Assembly (NCBI GenBank): GCA_910577185.1
Contig: CAJTLR010000021.1
Span: forward strand, 1-51,125
Reading direction: 5' to 3'
Length of the DNA: 51,125 nt
Source: an uncultured Acetatifactor sp.
Lineage (GTDB): Bacteria > Bacillota > Clostridia > Lachnospirales > Lachnospiraceae
Each line of letters begins with the position of its first letter. Positions within the stretch are counted from its first letter, which is position 1. The notes under the pieces were generated by a model. That model made no database searches, was not told where the DNA came from, and saw only the letters and a list, made by a program, of their open reading frames with translations. Positions 1 to 7,309 of the stretch are shown piece by piece. Position numbers and translations under genes: made by a program.

Positions 1-396
1 TGTGCTGATTCCTCCATCAAAAAGGAAATATCTTTCGGAGTCAATGACTCAAAAGAAAAACGCGAGTCGGACAAGGAAAAACTCAGGACAAAGAAATATA
101 TGGAACTCCAGTCCGTGACTTTCGAACACAAAGACCTCGAAATTGATTTCCATGGAATCTGTCTGAAAAAGGACTCCGTAAAAATCAGCTATGACAGGAG
201 CGGCAATATCCTCATCGGCATGGATCTCTTATCCCAGATGGACATACATATCGGAAAGAGCAAAATATTGGGGAAAACGGTATTTCTTGCCTGCCCTTAT
301 GCCAGCATGAATGCTGATTATCTCCGTGCTCTGAATGAGCATTTTGATCTGCTGGATATATCTTATCAACAACATAATATCCCTTACAAGACCTGA
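1..396 (+). CDS. 3' end of a possible retropepsin-like protein (partial)
   Basis: The reading frame is open from base 1 to a TGA at 394-396, so this is the C-terminal about 131 residues of a gene starting outside the window; the ATG at 100 is probably internal because the frame before it codes for a charged Lys/Glu-rich stretch. The segment ILIGMDLL followed by DIHIG and TVFLACP resembles the C-terminal part of retroviral-type aspartyl protease domains, where a hydrophobic-hydrophobic-Gly-X-Asp motif follows the second lobe. The catalytic DTG/DSG motif would lie upstream and cannot be seen. Function is therefore tentative. It converges on the GNAT gene on the other strand. Confidence 0.5.
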   Translation, partial: CADSSIKKEISFGVNDSKEKRESDKEKLRTKKYMELQSVTFEHKDLEIDFHGICLKKDSVKISYDRSGNILIGMDLLSQMDIHIGKSKILGKTVFLACPYASMNADYLRALNEHFDLLDISYQQHNIPYKT

Positions 397-397
397 A

Positions 398-481
398 AAA
401 AGGGCTGTCGGAAATCTGTGAAGATGCCGTTGCAGCCCATATCGGATGAGGTTTATCTTTCCCCGTCCGACTTTCCCTTTT
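398..481. terminator. Long imperfect inverted repeat between convergent genes
   Basis: AAAAGGG (398-404) plus GTCGGA (407-412) is matched by TCCGAC (466-471) plus CCCTTTT (475-481), with a small internal loop and a loop of about 53 nt. The arms lie directly after the stop codon of the plus-strand gene and over the stop codon of the minus-strand acetyltransferase gene, as expected for a shared bidirectional terminator. The large loop makes this weaker than a standard intrinsic terminator. Confidence 0.3.
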
Positions 482-1118
482 ATTCTCCGGCAACAATGTC
501 CTCGTAGCCGGCAGCGTCAAAATCCCCCAGTGACGCATGGTTTGTCAGCGCTTTTATAATTCTCCATCCCTCTCTGCTGTGAACGGCATTCTGAGGAATG
601 GGGGTAAATCCGAAATCAAGGTAAATCCTGCAGGCAAGCCATGTGGTGGTCTGCGTGGGAATTTTGGCATGCGTATAGCCCAGTCCGCGCATGATTCCCA
701 GCACATACGCTATCAGCGGCCTGGACAGTCCCTTTCCCTGACAGTCCCTGCGCACCGCAACCCAGTGCAGCCAGCCATCACCTGACTTGTCCCTTCCGGT
801 TATGTCAAAATACGCCGTGGCCGTTGCCACCTTTCTGCCATCCCCGTCCTCCACGAAAACCATCCGGTTTCCCAGAATACTTTCCTGGGAGCCATAGTAT
901 TTCTCCCAGACTTCCCTTCCCTGCTCATAACTTTTCAGTTCCTTTGCCGACATTTCAATGTCGATCCAGTGCTCCCTGTCACCCTGGACATAAAAGACAA
1001 AGCGGTATCCTTCCGGCAAAGGAAATTCCGGAAGCCCCTCCAGGTTTCGTTCCAGCATTAATTCGTAATACCGGATTCTCTCGTCATGATTGTCAAATAA
1101 TAAGTTTTTCCCGCACAT
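480..1118 (-). CDS. GNAT-family N-acetyltransferase
   Basis: 212 aa from the ATG at 1118. An in-frame GTG at 1127 sits on the Shine-Dalgarno itself, whereas GGGAGG lies 8 nt before the ATG, so the shorter start is preferred. The segment VAVRRDCQGKGLSRPLI is the acetyl-CoA binding motif A of GNAT proteins (R/Q-x-x-G-x-G/A), preceded by a beta-strand region with a hydrophobic LHW and followed by a helix and an aromatic-rich C-terminal strand. The family moves an acetyl group from acetyl-CoA to an amine; the substrate cannot be read from sequence. It is the last minus-strand gene after prfA, separated by a repeat-rich 166 bp stretch, and may be read through from prfA. Confidence 0.85.
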   Translation of the reverse strand: MCGKNLLFDNHDERIRYYELMLERNLEGLPEFPLPEGYRFVFYVQGDREHWIDIEMSAKELKSYEQGREVWEKYYGSQESILGNRMVFVEDGDGRKVATATAYFDITGRDKSGDGWLHWVAVRRDCQGKGLSRPLIAYVLGIMRGLGYTHAKIPTQTTTWLACRIYLDFGFTPIPQNAVHSREGWRIIKALTNHASLGDFDAAGYEDIVAGE

Positions 1119-1134
1119 TTTCGGCACCTCCCGG

Positions 1135-1302
1135 CCCGCCTCCGGCTTCTCCCGGCTTTCCAGGCTCCGCCTCCCGGCGGCACATTTTGCCCGTCTTTCG
1201 TTTTCTCCATCTTTCCAGGCCCCGCCTCCCGACAGCGCATTCCGCCCATCTGTGGCTTCTCCCGGCGGCGCATTCCACCCGTCTTTAGTTTTCCCCCATC
1301 TT
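1135..1302 (-). repeat. GC-rich degenerate tandem repeat starting in the prfA 3' end
   Basis: Read on the minus strand, three degenerate units of about 35, 56 and 57 bp share the order AAAGATGG(A/G)G - AAA(G)ACGGG - AATG(C/T)GC - GCCGGGAGGCGG - GCCTGGAAAG. The first unit includes the last codons and stop of prfA (AAAGATGGGGGAAAACTAA) and the third repeats this with AAAGATGGAGAAAACG, so the duplication boundary lies inside prfA coding DNA. It fills the spacer between prfA and the acetyltransferase gene. Confidence 0.6.
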
Positions 1303-2361
1303 TACCAGCTTTGCTGCCTGGTCGGCGGCAATACACGCTTCCAGAATTTCCTGTATGTCCCCGTTCATCACTTTGTCAAGCTTGTAAATCGTCAGTCCGA
1401 TACGGTGATCGGTGACACGGCCCTGAGGGAAATTGTAGGTGCGTATCTTCTCCGAACGGTCCCCGGTTCCGATCTGGCTCCTGCGCATCTCCGCTTCCGC
1501 GTCATGTCTCTGCTGCTGTTCTATGTCATACAGTTTTGCTTTCAATAAGGCGTATGCCTTGGCCTTATTCTGAAGCTGGGATTTCTCCGTCTGACTATAC
1601 ACCACGATACCCGTAGGGTAATGGGTCAGGCGCACCGCGGAGTCCGTGGTGTTCACGCACTGCCCGCCGTTTCCGGAGGCACGCATGACATCGATTCTGA
1701 CATCCTTTTCATCAATCACAATATCAATGTCCTCATCCACTTCCGGCATCACAGCCACGCTTATGGTGGAAGTATGAATTCTTCCCCCGCTCTCCGTCTC
1801 CGGCACGCGCTGTACACGGTGCACGCCGCTCTCATACTTCATTCTCGAATAGGCTCCCTGACCAGTGATCATAAACTGCACTTCCTTCATGCCCCCGATA
1901 CCGATCTCGTCCACATTCATGGTCTCCACTTTCCAGCGCTGGCTCTCCGCGTAATGCACGTACATGCGGTAAATTTCCGCCGCAAACAGCGCCGCCTCAT
2001 CCCCGCCCGCACCTGCGCGTATCTCCACAATCACATTTTTTTCGTCATTGGGATCCTTGGGAAGAAGCAGAATTTTCAGTTCCTTCTCCAGTTCTTCCAT
2101 GCGCTTCTGGCTCTCGTTCAGGGTTTCCTTGATCATCTCCCGCATTTCTTCATCATTCTCTTCTTCCAGCATTCCCAGGGAATCCTGGATATCCTGCCTG
2201 CATTTCTTATACTCCGTATATGCTTCCACAATGGGAGTCAGGCTGCTCTGTTCCTTCATCAGCTTACGGAAACGCTCCTGGTTGGCCGTCACCGTAGGTT
2301 CATGAAGTTCACCCATAATCTCCTCAAAGCGGATCAGTAAATCCTCCAACTTGTCAAACAT
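1285..2361 (-). CDS. prfA: Peptide chain release factor 1
   Basis: 358 aa, the usual RF1 length. It recognises UAA and UAG in the ribosomal A site and triggers hydrolysis of peptidyl-tRNA. Visible family landmarks are the acidic coiled N-terminal domain (about 1-100), the RAGAGGDEA segment near 115-123, the codon-recognition tripeptide PET at 187-189 in the RVPETES context (PAT/PxT in RF1 homologues), and the catalytic GGQ at 232-234 within ASGNGGQCVN. The Gln of GGQ is the residue methylated by PrmC, whose gene lies just upstream. A DUF3795 gene separates the two, which is unusual for this block. The 3' end is caught in a tandem repeat. Confidence 0.98.
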   Translation of the reverse strand: MFDKLEDLLIRFEEIMGELHEPTVTANQERFRKLMKEQSSLTPIVEAYTEYKKCRQDIQDSLGMLEEENDEEMREMIKETLNESQKRMEELEKELKILLLPKDPNDEKNVIVEIRAGAGGDEAALFAAEIYRMYVHYAESQRWKVETMNVDEIGIGGMKEVQFMITGQGAYSRMKYESGVHRVQRVPETESGGRIHTSTISVAVMPEVDEDIDIVIDEKDVRIDVMRASGNGGQCVNTTDSAVRLTHYPTGIVVYSQTEKSQLQNKAKAYALLKAKLYDIEQQQRHDAEAEMRRSQIGTGDRSEKIRTYNFPQGRVTDHRIGLTIYKLDKVMNGDIQEILEACIAADQAAKLVKMGEN

Positions 2362-2422
2362 AATTCCTCACATTCTCCAATCTGCCGGACGGTCTTGTCC
2401 CGCCAAAGCCCCGTTCTTGTTT

Positions 2423-2457
2423 ACGGCATCTGCCTGTTGCCGCAGACAGCCGTTTTT
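2423..2457 (+). terminator. Terminator-like hairpin in the prfA leader
   Basis: ACGGC (2423-2427) and GCCGT (2449-2453) close an imperfect hairpin, TCTGCC against GGCAGA-like inner pairing, followed on the plus strand by TTTTT. No plus-strand gene ends upstream, so it may instead be a structured part of the minus-strand prfA leader, where it is preceded by AAAAA. Confidence 0.3.
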
Positions 2458-2518
2458 ATCAGTATGCCCAATAAATTTACTCCCTTTTGGGAAAAGTATT
2501 TTTCAAACCGAAATTTGT

Positions 2519-2896
2519 CTACTTCTTCAAGTTATTCTCTTTTTCAAAAAATGCCTTTTCTAAAATAAGATATTCTTGTTCAGAGCACACTTCCTTACAC
2601 TTCTTTTTATACTCAACAGAACGCTCCAGCATAGCATTAATCTTTCCGCACGGAAACTCATCACATTGATTACATTTATCCACACTGTGCTCTCTTGTGC
2701 AATCCACTAATTGATAGGTACATTGTTTATGTAAAGAACAACCACTGCAGGCAATTTCTTCATTTGATACAACACACTCTCTCCATCCTACTTTGTACCA
2801 CAATTCTGCAGCTGCTTTTAGTTCCTCCTCAGTATGTGCATTGTATCTTGGGCACTCCATACAATTATCACCACATAATGCAATTTTCTCTTTCAT
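2519..2896 (-). CDS. DUF3795-type cysteine-rich protein
   Basis: 125 aa from ATG 2896. Earlier in-frame ATGs exist at 2959 and 2905, but GGAG directly abuts the ATG at 2905 and is spaced 9 nt from the one at 2896, which decides the start. The sequence begins KIALCGDNCMECPRY and continues with ACSGC, C-x6-C and KCNQCDEFPC; this pattern of paired cysteines is that of the DUF3795 family of small putative metal-binding proteins of unknown role. The gene is much more AT-rich than its neighbours and splits prmC from prfA, which suggests a later insertion. It seems to have its own promoter. Confidence 0.75.
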   Translation of the reverse strand: MKEKIALCGDNCMECPRYNAHTEEELKAAAELWYKVGWRECVVSNEEIACSGCSLHKQCTYQLVDCTREHSVDKCNQCDEFPCGKINAMLERSVEYKKKCKEVCSEQEYLILEKAFFEKENNLKK

Positions 2897-2960
2897 GAAT
2901 TGCATCTCCAACTTCCGATTATATACTTGATTATAAAATGATATGTCTGCTGCCTGCAAT

Positions 2961-2993
2961 GTATATTTATAAGCTCATTTTCCATGGGTACAC
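2961..2993 (-). promoter_or_regulatory. Candidate promoter of the DUF3795 gene
   Basis: On the minus strand TTGTGT is followed after 18 nt by TATAAA, about 60 nt before the chosen start. Spacing is slightly long and the -35 is weak, so this is only a candidate. Confidence 0.35.
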
Positions 2994-3014
2994 AATTCCG
3001 AAAAAGGAATAAAT

Positions 3015-3959
3015 TTATTCAAAATTCCGCACACCATGTACTACCCTGCAAAGACCTGCGTAATCTTTCACCACTTCTGTTTCCAGATATCCCGCTTTTT
3101 CCAGCAAATCCCGGACGGCATCTGCCTGATCATACCCGATCTCCAGGAACAGTTTTCCTCCGCCATAGAGATGTGCCCTGCTTTCCTGCACAATCCGGCG
3201 ATAGTAATCCAGACCGTCCTCTCCGCCGTCCAGGGCCGCTACCGGCTCATGTTCCCTCACTTCCGGCATCAGATCCGCAATCTCTCCTGACCGAATATAG
3301 GGTGGATTGGAAACAATGATATCGAACTTTCCTGTAACATGTTCAAATAAATCACTGTGTATCAGGCGAAATCCCCCAAATCCTTCCTCCGGCTCCCCGG
3401 GATTATCTGTTTCCCTGTTCTCTCCCGGACATTTTCCTTCCCCGGGACACGCCGCCCCGGAAAGTGTTCCCGGATACTTCCCGCCCAGCAGCCTTACCGC
3501 ATTTTTCTCTGCACAGGCCAGCGCTTTCTCCGAGATATCCGCTCCCACCCCCAGACAATGATTGCTGTAATGCAGGAGACTGATCAGGATACATCCCGAA
3601 CCGGTACACATATCCAGCACACGCATGCCATCGTGAAGATTCCGCAGTACCTCCTCCACAAGAATCTCCGTATCCTGCCGGGGTATCAGCACATTTTCAT
3701 CCACCGCAAATTCCAGTCCCATAAATTCCTGCACACCGGTCAGGTGCTGCAGGGGTATTCTGGACATACGCCGGCAGATCTTCTCCCGATAATCCGCTTC
3801 CTTCTCCGGCTCCACCGTCCTGTCCCCGTGCACCAGCAAATCATTTCGGGTGGTTTTGCACACAAACTCCAGCAAAAGACGGGCGTCCAGCTCTGCTTCC
3901 CCGATTCCCGCCCCTGCCAGCATTTCCTTTCCCTGCCGGTAAAGTTCTCCGTAAGTCAT
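3015..3959 (-). CDS. prmC: Release factor glutamine methyltransferase PrmC/HemK
   Basis: 314 aa. PrmC transfers a methyl group from S-adenosylmethionine to the Gln of the GGQ motif of class I release factors. The N-terminal helical domain (about 1-75) precedes a Rossmann methyltransferase domain with VLDMCTGSGC (SAM binding, about 113-122) and the diagnostic NPPYI (about residue 218). Between these lies an odd Gly/Pro-rich segment of about 38 residues (GTLSGAACPGEGKCPGENRE and following) that is not part of the usual fold and is coded by GC-rich repetitive DNA. The start overlaps the stop of the DUF1385 gene by ATGA, pointing to translational coupling. Confidence 0.96.
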   Translation of the reverse strand: MTYGELYRQGKEMLAGAGIGEAELDARLLLEFVCKTTRNDLLVHGDRTVEPEKEADYREKICRRMSRIPLQHLTGVQEFMGLEFAVDENVLIPRQDTEILVEEVLRNLHDGMRVLDMCTGSGCILISLLHYSNHCLGVGADISEKALACAEKNAVRLLGGKYPGTLSGAACPGEGKCPGENRETDNPGEPEEGFGGFRLIHSDLFEHVTGKFDIIVSNPPYIRSGEIADLMPEVREHEPVAALDGGEDGLDYYRRIVQESRAHLYGGGKLFLEIGYDQADAVRDLLEKAGYLETEVVKDYAGLCRVVHGVRNFE

Positions 3960-4927
3960 GACCTGGCATCTGCCGGGATTTCCTCCCGGTCCTCCTGATT
4001 CCGGTCCTCATCTGCCTCATACCCGAAGTGATCCGCCAGATATTTTTTCCAGTCAAATACCGCCTCCACGGCAGCGATGGCAGTCTCTACCATTTCCTTG
4101 TCCGGCTCCTTGGTGGTCATGCGCTGTACGGCCATGCCGGGCGCGGAAACCAGCCTTACCAGAATATTGTCCGACCGCCCTGCCAGCCGGATTATCTCAT
4201 AGGAAATTCCCGCCACCACGGGCATCAGCAGAATGCGCAGGCCTACCCTGGCCGCCGGGTTTTCCACTTTTATAAAAAAGAACAGGACAATGCTCACCAG
4301 AAACACAAAAAAGATAAAGCTTGTGCCGCATCGTTTGTGAAGCCGGGAACTGCGCATGGCATTGTCCACCGTCAGGGGCCTGCCCCTCTCAATACAATTG
4401 ATACATTTGTGTTCCGCCCCGTGGTAACGGTACAGCCTCCTGATATCCTTCATAATGCTGATCCCGCAAACATACAGAATAAAGATCAGAATACGGACGA
4501 CTCCCTCAATAATTGTCACCAGGGACTGGTTCCGCAGCCAGCCATTGAGCAGGGATGACAGATAATAGGGAAGGACAATGAAAATGCCCACCGCCAGCAC
4601 AATGGAAATACATGTCACCAGGACAGTCATCAGCTTTTCCCCGCCCGCGCTCCCGGGTTCTTCCTCTTCCTCGCAGAAAGATGCCGAGTAATTCAGACAT
4701 CTGGTTCCCAGAATCAGGGAATCCACAAAGTTGAAGACACCCCTGATAAACGGCAGCTCTTTTATCCTGCTGCCTGCCAGAATTCCCTGATAGCTTTCCA
4801 CGTCAACGGTGATACCCCCGTCCGGGCGTCTCACGGCTACCGCATATTTATCCTTGTTTTTCATCATAACGCCTTCCAGTACGGCCTGTCCCCCGATACC
4901 AGAATAGCAATGTTTTCTTCTTGCCAT
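3956..4927 (-). CDS. DUF1385 membrane protein (YqhQ-like)
   Basis: 323 aa. The start MARRKHCYSGIGGQAVLEGV with GGQAVLEGVMM is the conserved opening of the DUF1385 family, a membrane protein of unknown biochemical role found next to rpmE and prmC in many Firmicutes. Hydrophobic helices lie near residues 100-125, 135-160, 205-225 and 225-245; a conserved YHGAEHK sits in the middle. The ribosome site GGGAGGAC precedes the ATG. A small leader hairpin CCCGGC/GCCGGG (4942-4966) stands just before it. prmC follows with a 4-nt overlap. Confidence 0.92.
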   Translation of the reverse strand: MARRKHCYSGIGGQAVLEGVMMKNKDKYAVAVRRPDGGITVDVESYQGILAGSRIKELPFIRGVFNFVDSLILGTRCLNYSASFCEEEEEPGSAGGEKLMTVLVTCISIVLAVGIFIVLPYYLSSLLNGWLRNQSLVTIIEGVVRILIFILYVCGISIMKDIRRLYRYHGAEHKCINCIERGRPLTVDNAMRSSRLHKRCGTSFIFFVFLVSIVLFFFIKVENPAARVGLRILLMPVVAGISYEIIRLAGRSDNILVRLVSAPGMAVQRMTTKEPDKEMVETAIAAVEAVFDWKKYLADHFGYEADEDRNQEDREEIPADARS

Positions 4928-5007
4928 CGTGTCCTCCCTGTCCCGGCTTTACTCACGAATGCCGGGCACAAAGCAAAATTTTCAGTTCTTACCATGACAT
5001 GCCCTCT

Positions 5008-5145
5008 GGGGCGCGCCGCTTTCGCTGCTGATTTCCTTTTGCGCCCCTGCAATCGAGTAGGGGAACGTCCTTCTCCACTACTCGCCGCGCCGGGCGCATG
5101 TTGCGTCAGCAACTATTTTCCTTATGCGCCCGTGCGCATAAAAAA
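5008..5145 (-). repeat. Modular structured repeat, copy A
   Basis: Copy A of a five-member dispersed family. Reading the minus strand from the rpmE terminator: the U-tract, TGCGCA, a stem GGGCGCAT/ATGCGCCC (5124-5131 with 5092-5099) enclosing hairpin GTTGC-loop-GCAAC (5100-5113), the linker GGCGCGGCG, a stem CGAGTAG/CTACTCG (5078-5084 with 5054-5060), then a second related stem GGGGCGC/GCGCCCC (5041-5047 with 5008-5014) whose inner loop again has AAGGAAA and a GAAA-capped hairpin. It fills the gap between rpmE and the DUF1385 gene. Confidence 0.75.
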
Positions 5146-5175
5146 GGTTGAGATACCCGTCAGCACCTCAACCTT
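5141..5175 (-). terminator. rpmE intrinsic terminator
   Basis: On the minus strand AAGGTTGAG (5167-5175) pairs perfectly with CTCAACCTT (5144-5152) and is followed by a U-tract of six. It lies 11 nt after the rpmE stop codon. The U-tract runs straight into repeat copy A. Confidence 0.85.
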
Positions 5176-5186
5176 CTCCGCGATTC

Positions 5187-5387
5187 CTATTTTACGCCGT
5201 ATTTCTTGTTGAACTTCTCAATACGTCCATCGGCTCTCGCTACTTTCTGCTGGCCGGTATAGAACGAATGGCACTTGGAGCAGACTTCCACATGGATATC
5301 AGGCTTTGTGGAACCGGTAACAAATGTGTTTCCGCAGTTGCAGGTCACCGTTGCCTGATAATACTTGGGATGGATTCCTTCTTTCAT
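5187..5387 (-). CDS. rpmE: 50S ribosomal protein L31, zinc-binding type
   Basis: 66 aa from ATG 5387; AGAGG lies 8 nt upstream, and an in-frame GTG three codons earlier overlaps that site, so the ATG is preferred. The protein starts MKEGIHPKYY, the standard L31 opening, and has CNC at about 17-19 and CSKCH at about 36-40, giving the cysteines of the zinc-binding (C+) form. L31 sits at the 50S central protuberance and bridges to the 30S head. The gene has its own promoter, a leader hairpin and a strong terminator between rho and the DUF1385 gene. Confidence 0.97.
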   Translation of the reverse strand: MKEGIHPKYYQATVTCNCGNTFVTGSTKPDIHVEVCSKCHSFYTGQQKVARADGRIEKFNKKYGVK

Positions 5388-5436
5388 CTCATTCACCTCT
5401 CTATAACAATCGCACTATTATTTGTCGTTCACATCC

Positions 5437-5464
5437 GCACTGCTTATGGAACCACAAACAGCGC
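5437..5464 (-). promoter_or_regulatory. rpmE: rpmE leader hairpin
   Basis: On the minus strand GCGCTGTTTGTGG (5452-5464) pairs along its full length with CCATAAGCAGTGC (5437-5449), ten Watson-Crick pairs and three G-U pairs, with a tiny loop that must open slightly. It starts almost at the predicted transcription start and leaves about 50 nt to the start codon. L31 is known to have autoregulatory leader RNAs in several bacterial groups; whether this is one is inference. Confidence 0.5.
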
Positions 5465-5468
5465 TATT

Positions 5469-5497
5469 ATTGTAGCATATGGACAGCTTCCTTGCAA
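5469..5497 (-). promoter_or_regulatory. rpmE: rpmE promoter
   Basis: Minus-strand TTGCAA (5492-5497) and TACAAT (5469-5474) are separated by exactly 17 nt, close to the sigma-A consensus. It lies just after the rho stop codon. Confidence 0.75.
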
Positions 5498-5505
5498 GTC
5501 TTATT

Positions 5506-7107
5506 TTAAATAAATTTGTTTCTTTTTACCATTTGCACGAATTCATTGTTGTTTCTTGTCCGCGCAAACATATCCAGAATACGGTCCGTGGCTTCATCCG
5601 CTTTCAGGCCGTTCAGCGCCTTGCGCATAATGTTGATAGCTCCCAGCTCCTCGCTGCTCAGAAGCAGGTCTTCCCTTCTGGTGCCGGATTTGGCCAGGTC
5701 AATGGCAGGGAAAATACGCTTTTCGGAAAGCTTCCGGTCAAGAATCATTTCCATGTTGCCCGTACCCTTGAATTCCTCGTAAATCACATCATCCATCTTG
5801 CTGCCCGTGTCCACCAGGGCCGTAGCCAGAATCGTCAGGCTTCCACCTTCGCGCATATTTCTGGCTGCGCCAAAAAACCGCTTCGGCATGTGCAGCGCCG
5901 CCGGGTCAAGACCTCCGGACAGTGTCCTTCCGCTGGGAGGAACCACCAGATTGTATGCCCTGGCCAGACGCGTGATGCTGTCCAGCAGTATGACCACGTC
6001 TTTTTTATGTTCCACCAGGCGTTTCGCCCTCTCTATCGTCATTTCGGATACTCTTTTGTGGTGTTCCGGCAACTCGTCAAAGGTAGAATAAATCACTTCC
6101 ACATTGGGCCCGCTGATGGCTTCCTTGATGTCCGTCACTTCCTCGGGGCGCTCGTCGATCAGCAATATCAGCATATGCATCCCCGGATTGGTGCGCAGAA
6201 CCGATTTCGCCACCTCTTTCAGCAGGGTCGTCTTACCTGCCTTGGGCGGTGACACAATCATACCTCTCTGGCCTTTGCCCACAGGGCTGACCAGGTCCAT
6301 AACCCTCATTGCAACACTGCATCCTGCAGTCTCCAGTTTAATACGCTCATTGGGAAAAATAGGAGTCATATCCTCGAAGGCCATACGTTTTGTCGCTTCT
6401 TCAATCGTATAACCGTTGATCGTCCTGATAAACAGAAGTGCGCTGAATTTCTCCTGCTGCGTCTTAATCCGCTTGTTCCCGCGCAGGATATCGCCTGTCT
6501 TCAAACCAAAACGGCGGATTTGGCTGGGAGCCACATACACATCATTCTCTCCCGGAAGATAATTCTCACAACGGATAAATCCATAACCGTCCGGCATAAC
6601 TTCCAGAATACCACTGGCTTCCTCACCGCTGTCCAGTTCTTTGGGGTAGGTTTTCTCGTCATAGACTTCATTGGAACGGCTGGGACGCTGGACCTGTGCC
6701 GTCTGGGGCGCTGCCTGGGCCATGGCCGCATCCTGGGCCGGGGCCGCTGTATTCGTCTCGTTCACTTCCTCCGTCTTCTGTACGCTTTCGCTTTGGGGCG
6801 AGGCTTCCGCTTTGTAGCTGCTCTCGTTCATCACCGCACCGGGAGCACGCTCCGTTCTCTGCCGGGGTCCGTTGGTATTCGTGACGATACGCTTCCGGAC
6901 CGGTTTGGAAGCATTGTCGCGAGTCTGCTGTGTCTCCTCGCTTTTCCCTGCGCTTTCGGCGGCTTCCTTCTGCTTCACTCTCTCATCCTCTGCCAGCATG
7001 GCTTCCACCAGTTCCGCCTTCTTCATGGAAGACGTACCTCTCAGCCCGCGCGCTTTTGCAAGCTCTTTCAACTGTACAAGCGCCAATGATTCATACTTTT
7101 CTCTCAT
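5506..7107 (-). CDS. rho: Transcription termination factor Rho
   Basis: 533 aa, longer than the E. coli protein (419) because of a hydrophilic insert at about residues 45-150 rich in Glu, Gln, Ala and Ser, a feature common in Clostridia and Actinobacteria. Order: Rho N-terminal SAP-like helices (1-42), the insert, the cold-shock-type primary RNA-binding domain (about 160-235), and the RecA-like ATPase with Walker A PPKAGKTT (about 287-294) and the Q-loop/secondary site region. Rho is a hexameric RNA translocase that ends transcription of untranslated RNA. AGGAGG sits 5 nt before the ATG. No clear terminator lies between rho and rpmE. Confidence 0.98.
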   Translation of the reverse strand: MREKYESLALVQLKELAKARGLRGTSSMKKAELVEAMLAEDERVKQKEAAESAGKSEETQQTRDNASKPVRKRIVTNTNGPRQRTERAPGAVMNESSYKAEASPQSESVQKTEEVNETNTAAPAQDAAMAQAAPQTAQVQRPSRSNEVYDEKTYPKELDSGEEASGILEVMPDGYGFIRCENYLPGENDVYVAPSQIRRFGLKTGDILRGNKRIKTQQEKFSALLFIRTINGYTIEEATKRMAFEDMTPIFPNERIKLETAGCSVAMRVMDLVSPVGKGQRGMIVSPPKAGKTTLLKEVAKSVLRTNPGMHMLILLIDERPEEVTDIKEAISGPNVEVIYSTFDELPEHHKRVSEMTIERAKRLVEHKKDVVILLDSITRLARAYNLVVPPSGRTLSGGLDPAALHMPKRFFGAARNMREGGSLTILATALVDTGSKMDDVIYEEFKGTGNMEMILDRKLSEKRIFPAIDLAKSGTRREDLLLSSEELGAINIMRKALNGLKADEATDRILDMFARTRNNNEFVQMVKRNKFI

Positions 7108-7213
7108 AAAATCCTCCTGATTTCTACAGTTTTCAAAAATAAAAGGGGGGCACAGCCAGAATCTTTAATGACATGCTGCCTGATACATGATTGAATATCA
7201 TGCTCTGTCCATC

Positions 7214-7219
7214 ATTATA
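7214..7219 (-). promoter_or_regulatory. rho: Candidate -10 box of rho
   Basis: Minus-strand TATAAT about 107 nt before the rho start. No good -35 is found at 16-18 nt. The leader between holds a small hairpin CATGAT/ATCATG (around 7176-7194). The 202 bp spacer shows nothing else. Confidence 0.35.
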
Positions 7220-7309
7220 ATACACTTTTTCCAAAATAGGAAGCCCTAATTTCAACTATGTCAAATTTGTCACCCTTTTTTCGTCATTTTACCAAAAAAC
7301 ACGACCCGT

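Noticed and set aside
1621..2340. 239-codon plus-strand frame opposite prfA
   Set aside because: prfA is certain; this frame has no recognisable domain and no ribosome binding site.
4864..5112. TTG-started frame running out of repeat copy A, with AAGGA in front of it
   Set aside because: The AAGGA-TTG spacing is suggestive, but the frame overlaps the DUF1385 gene, encodes no plausible protein and is not kept in the other copies.
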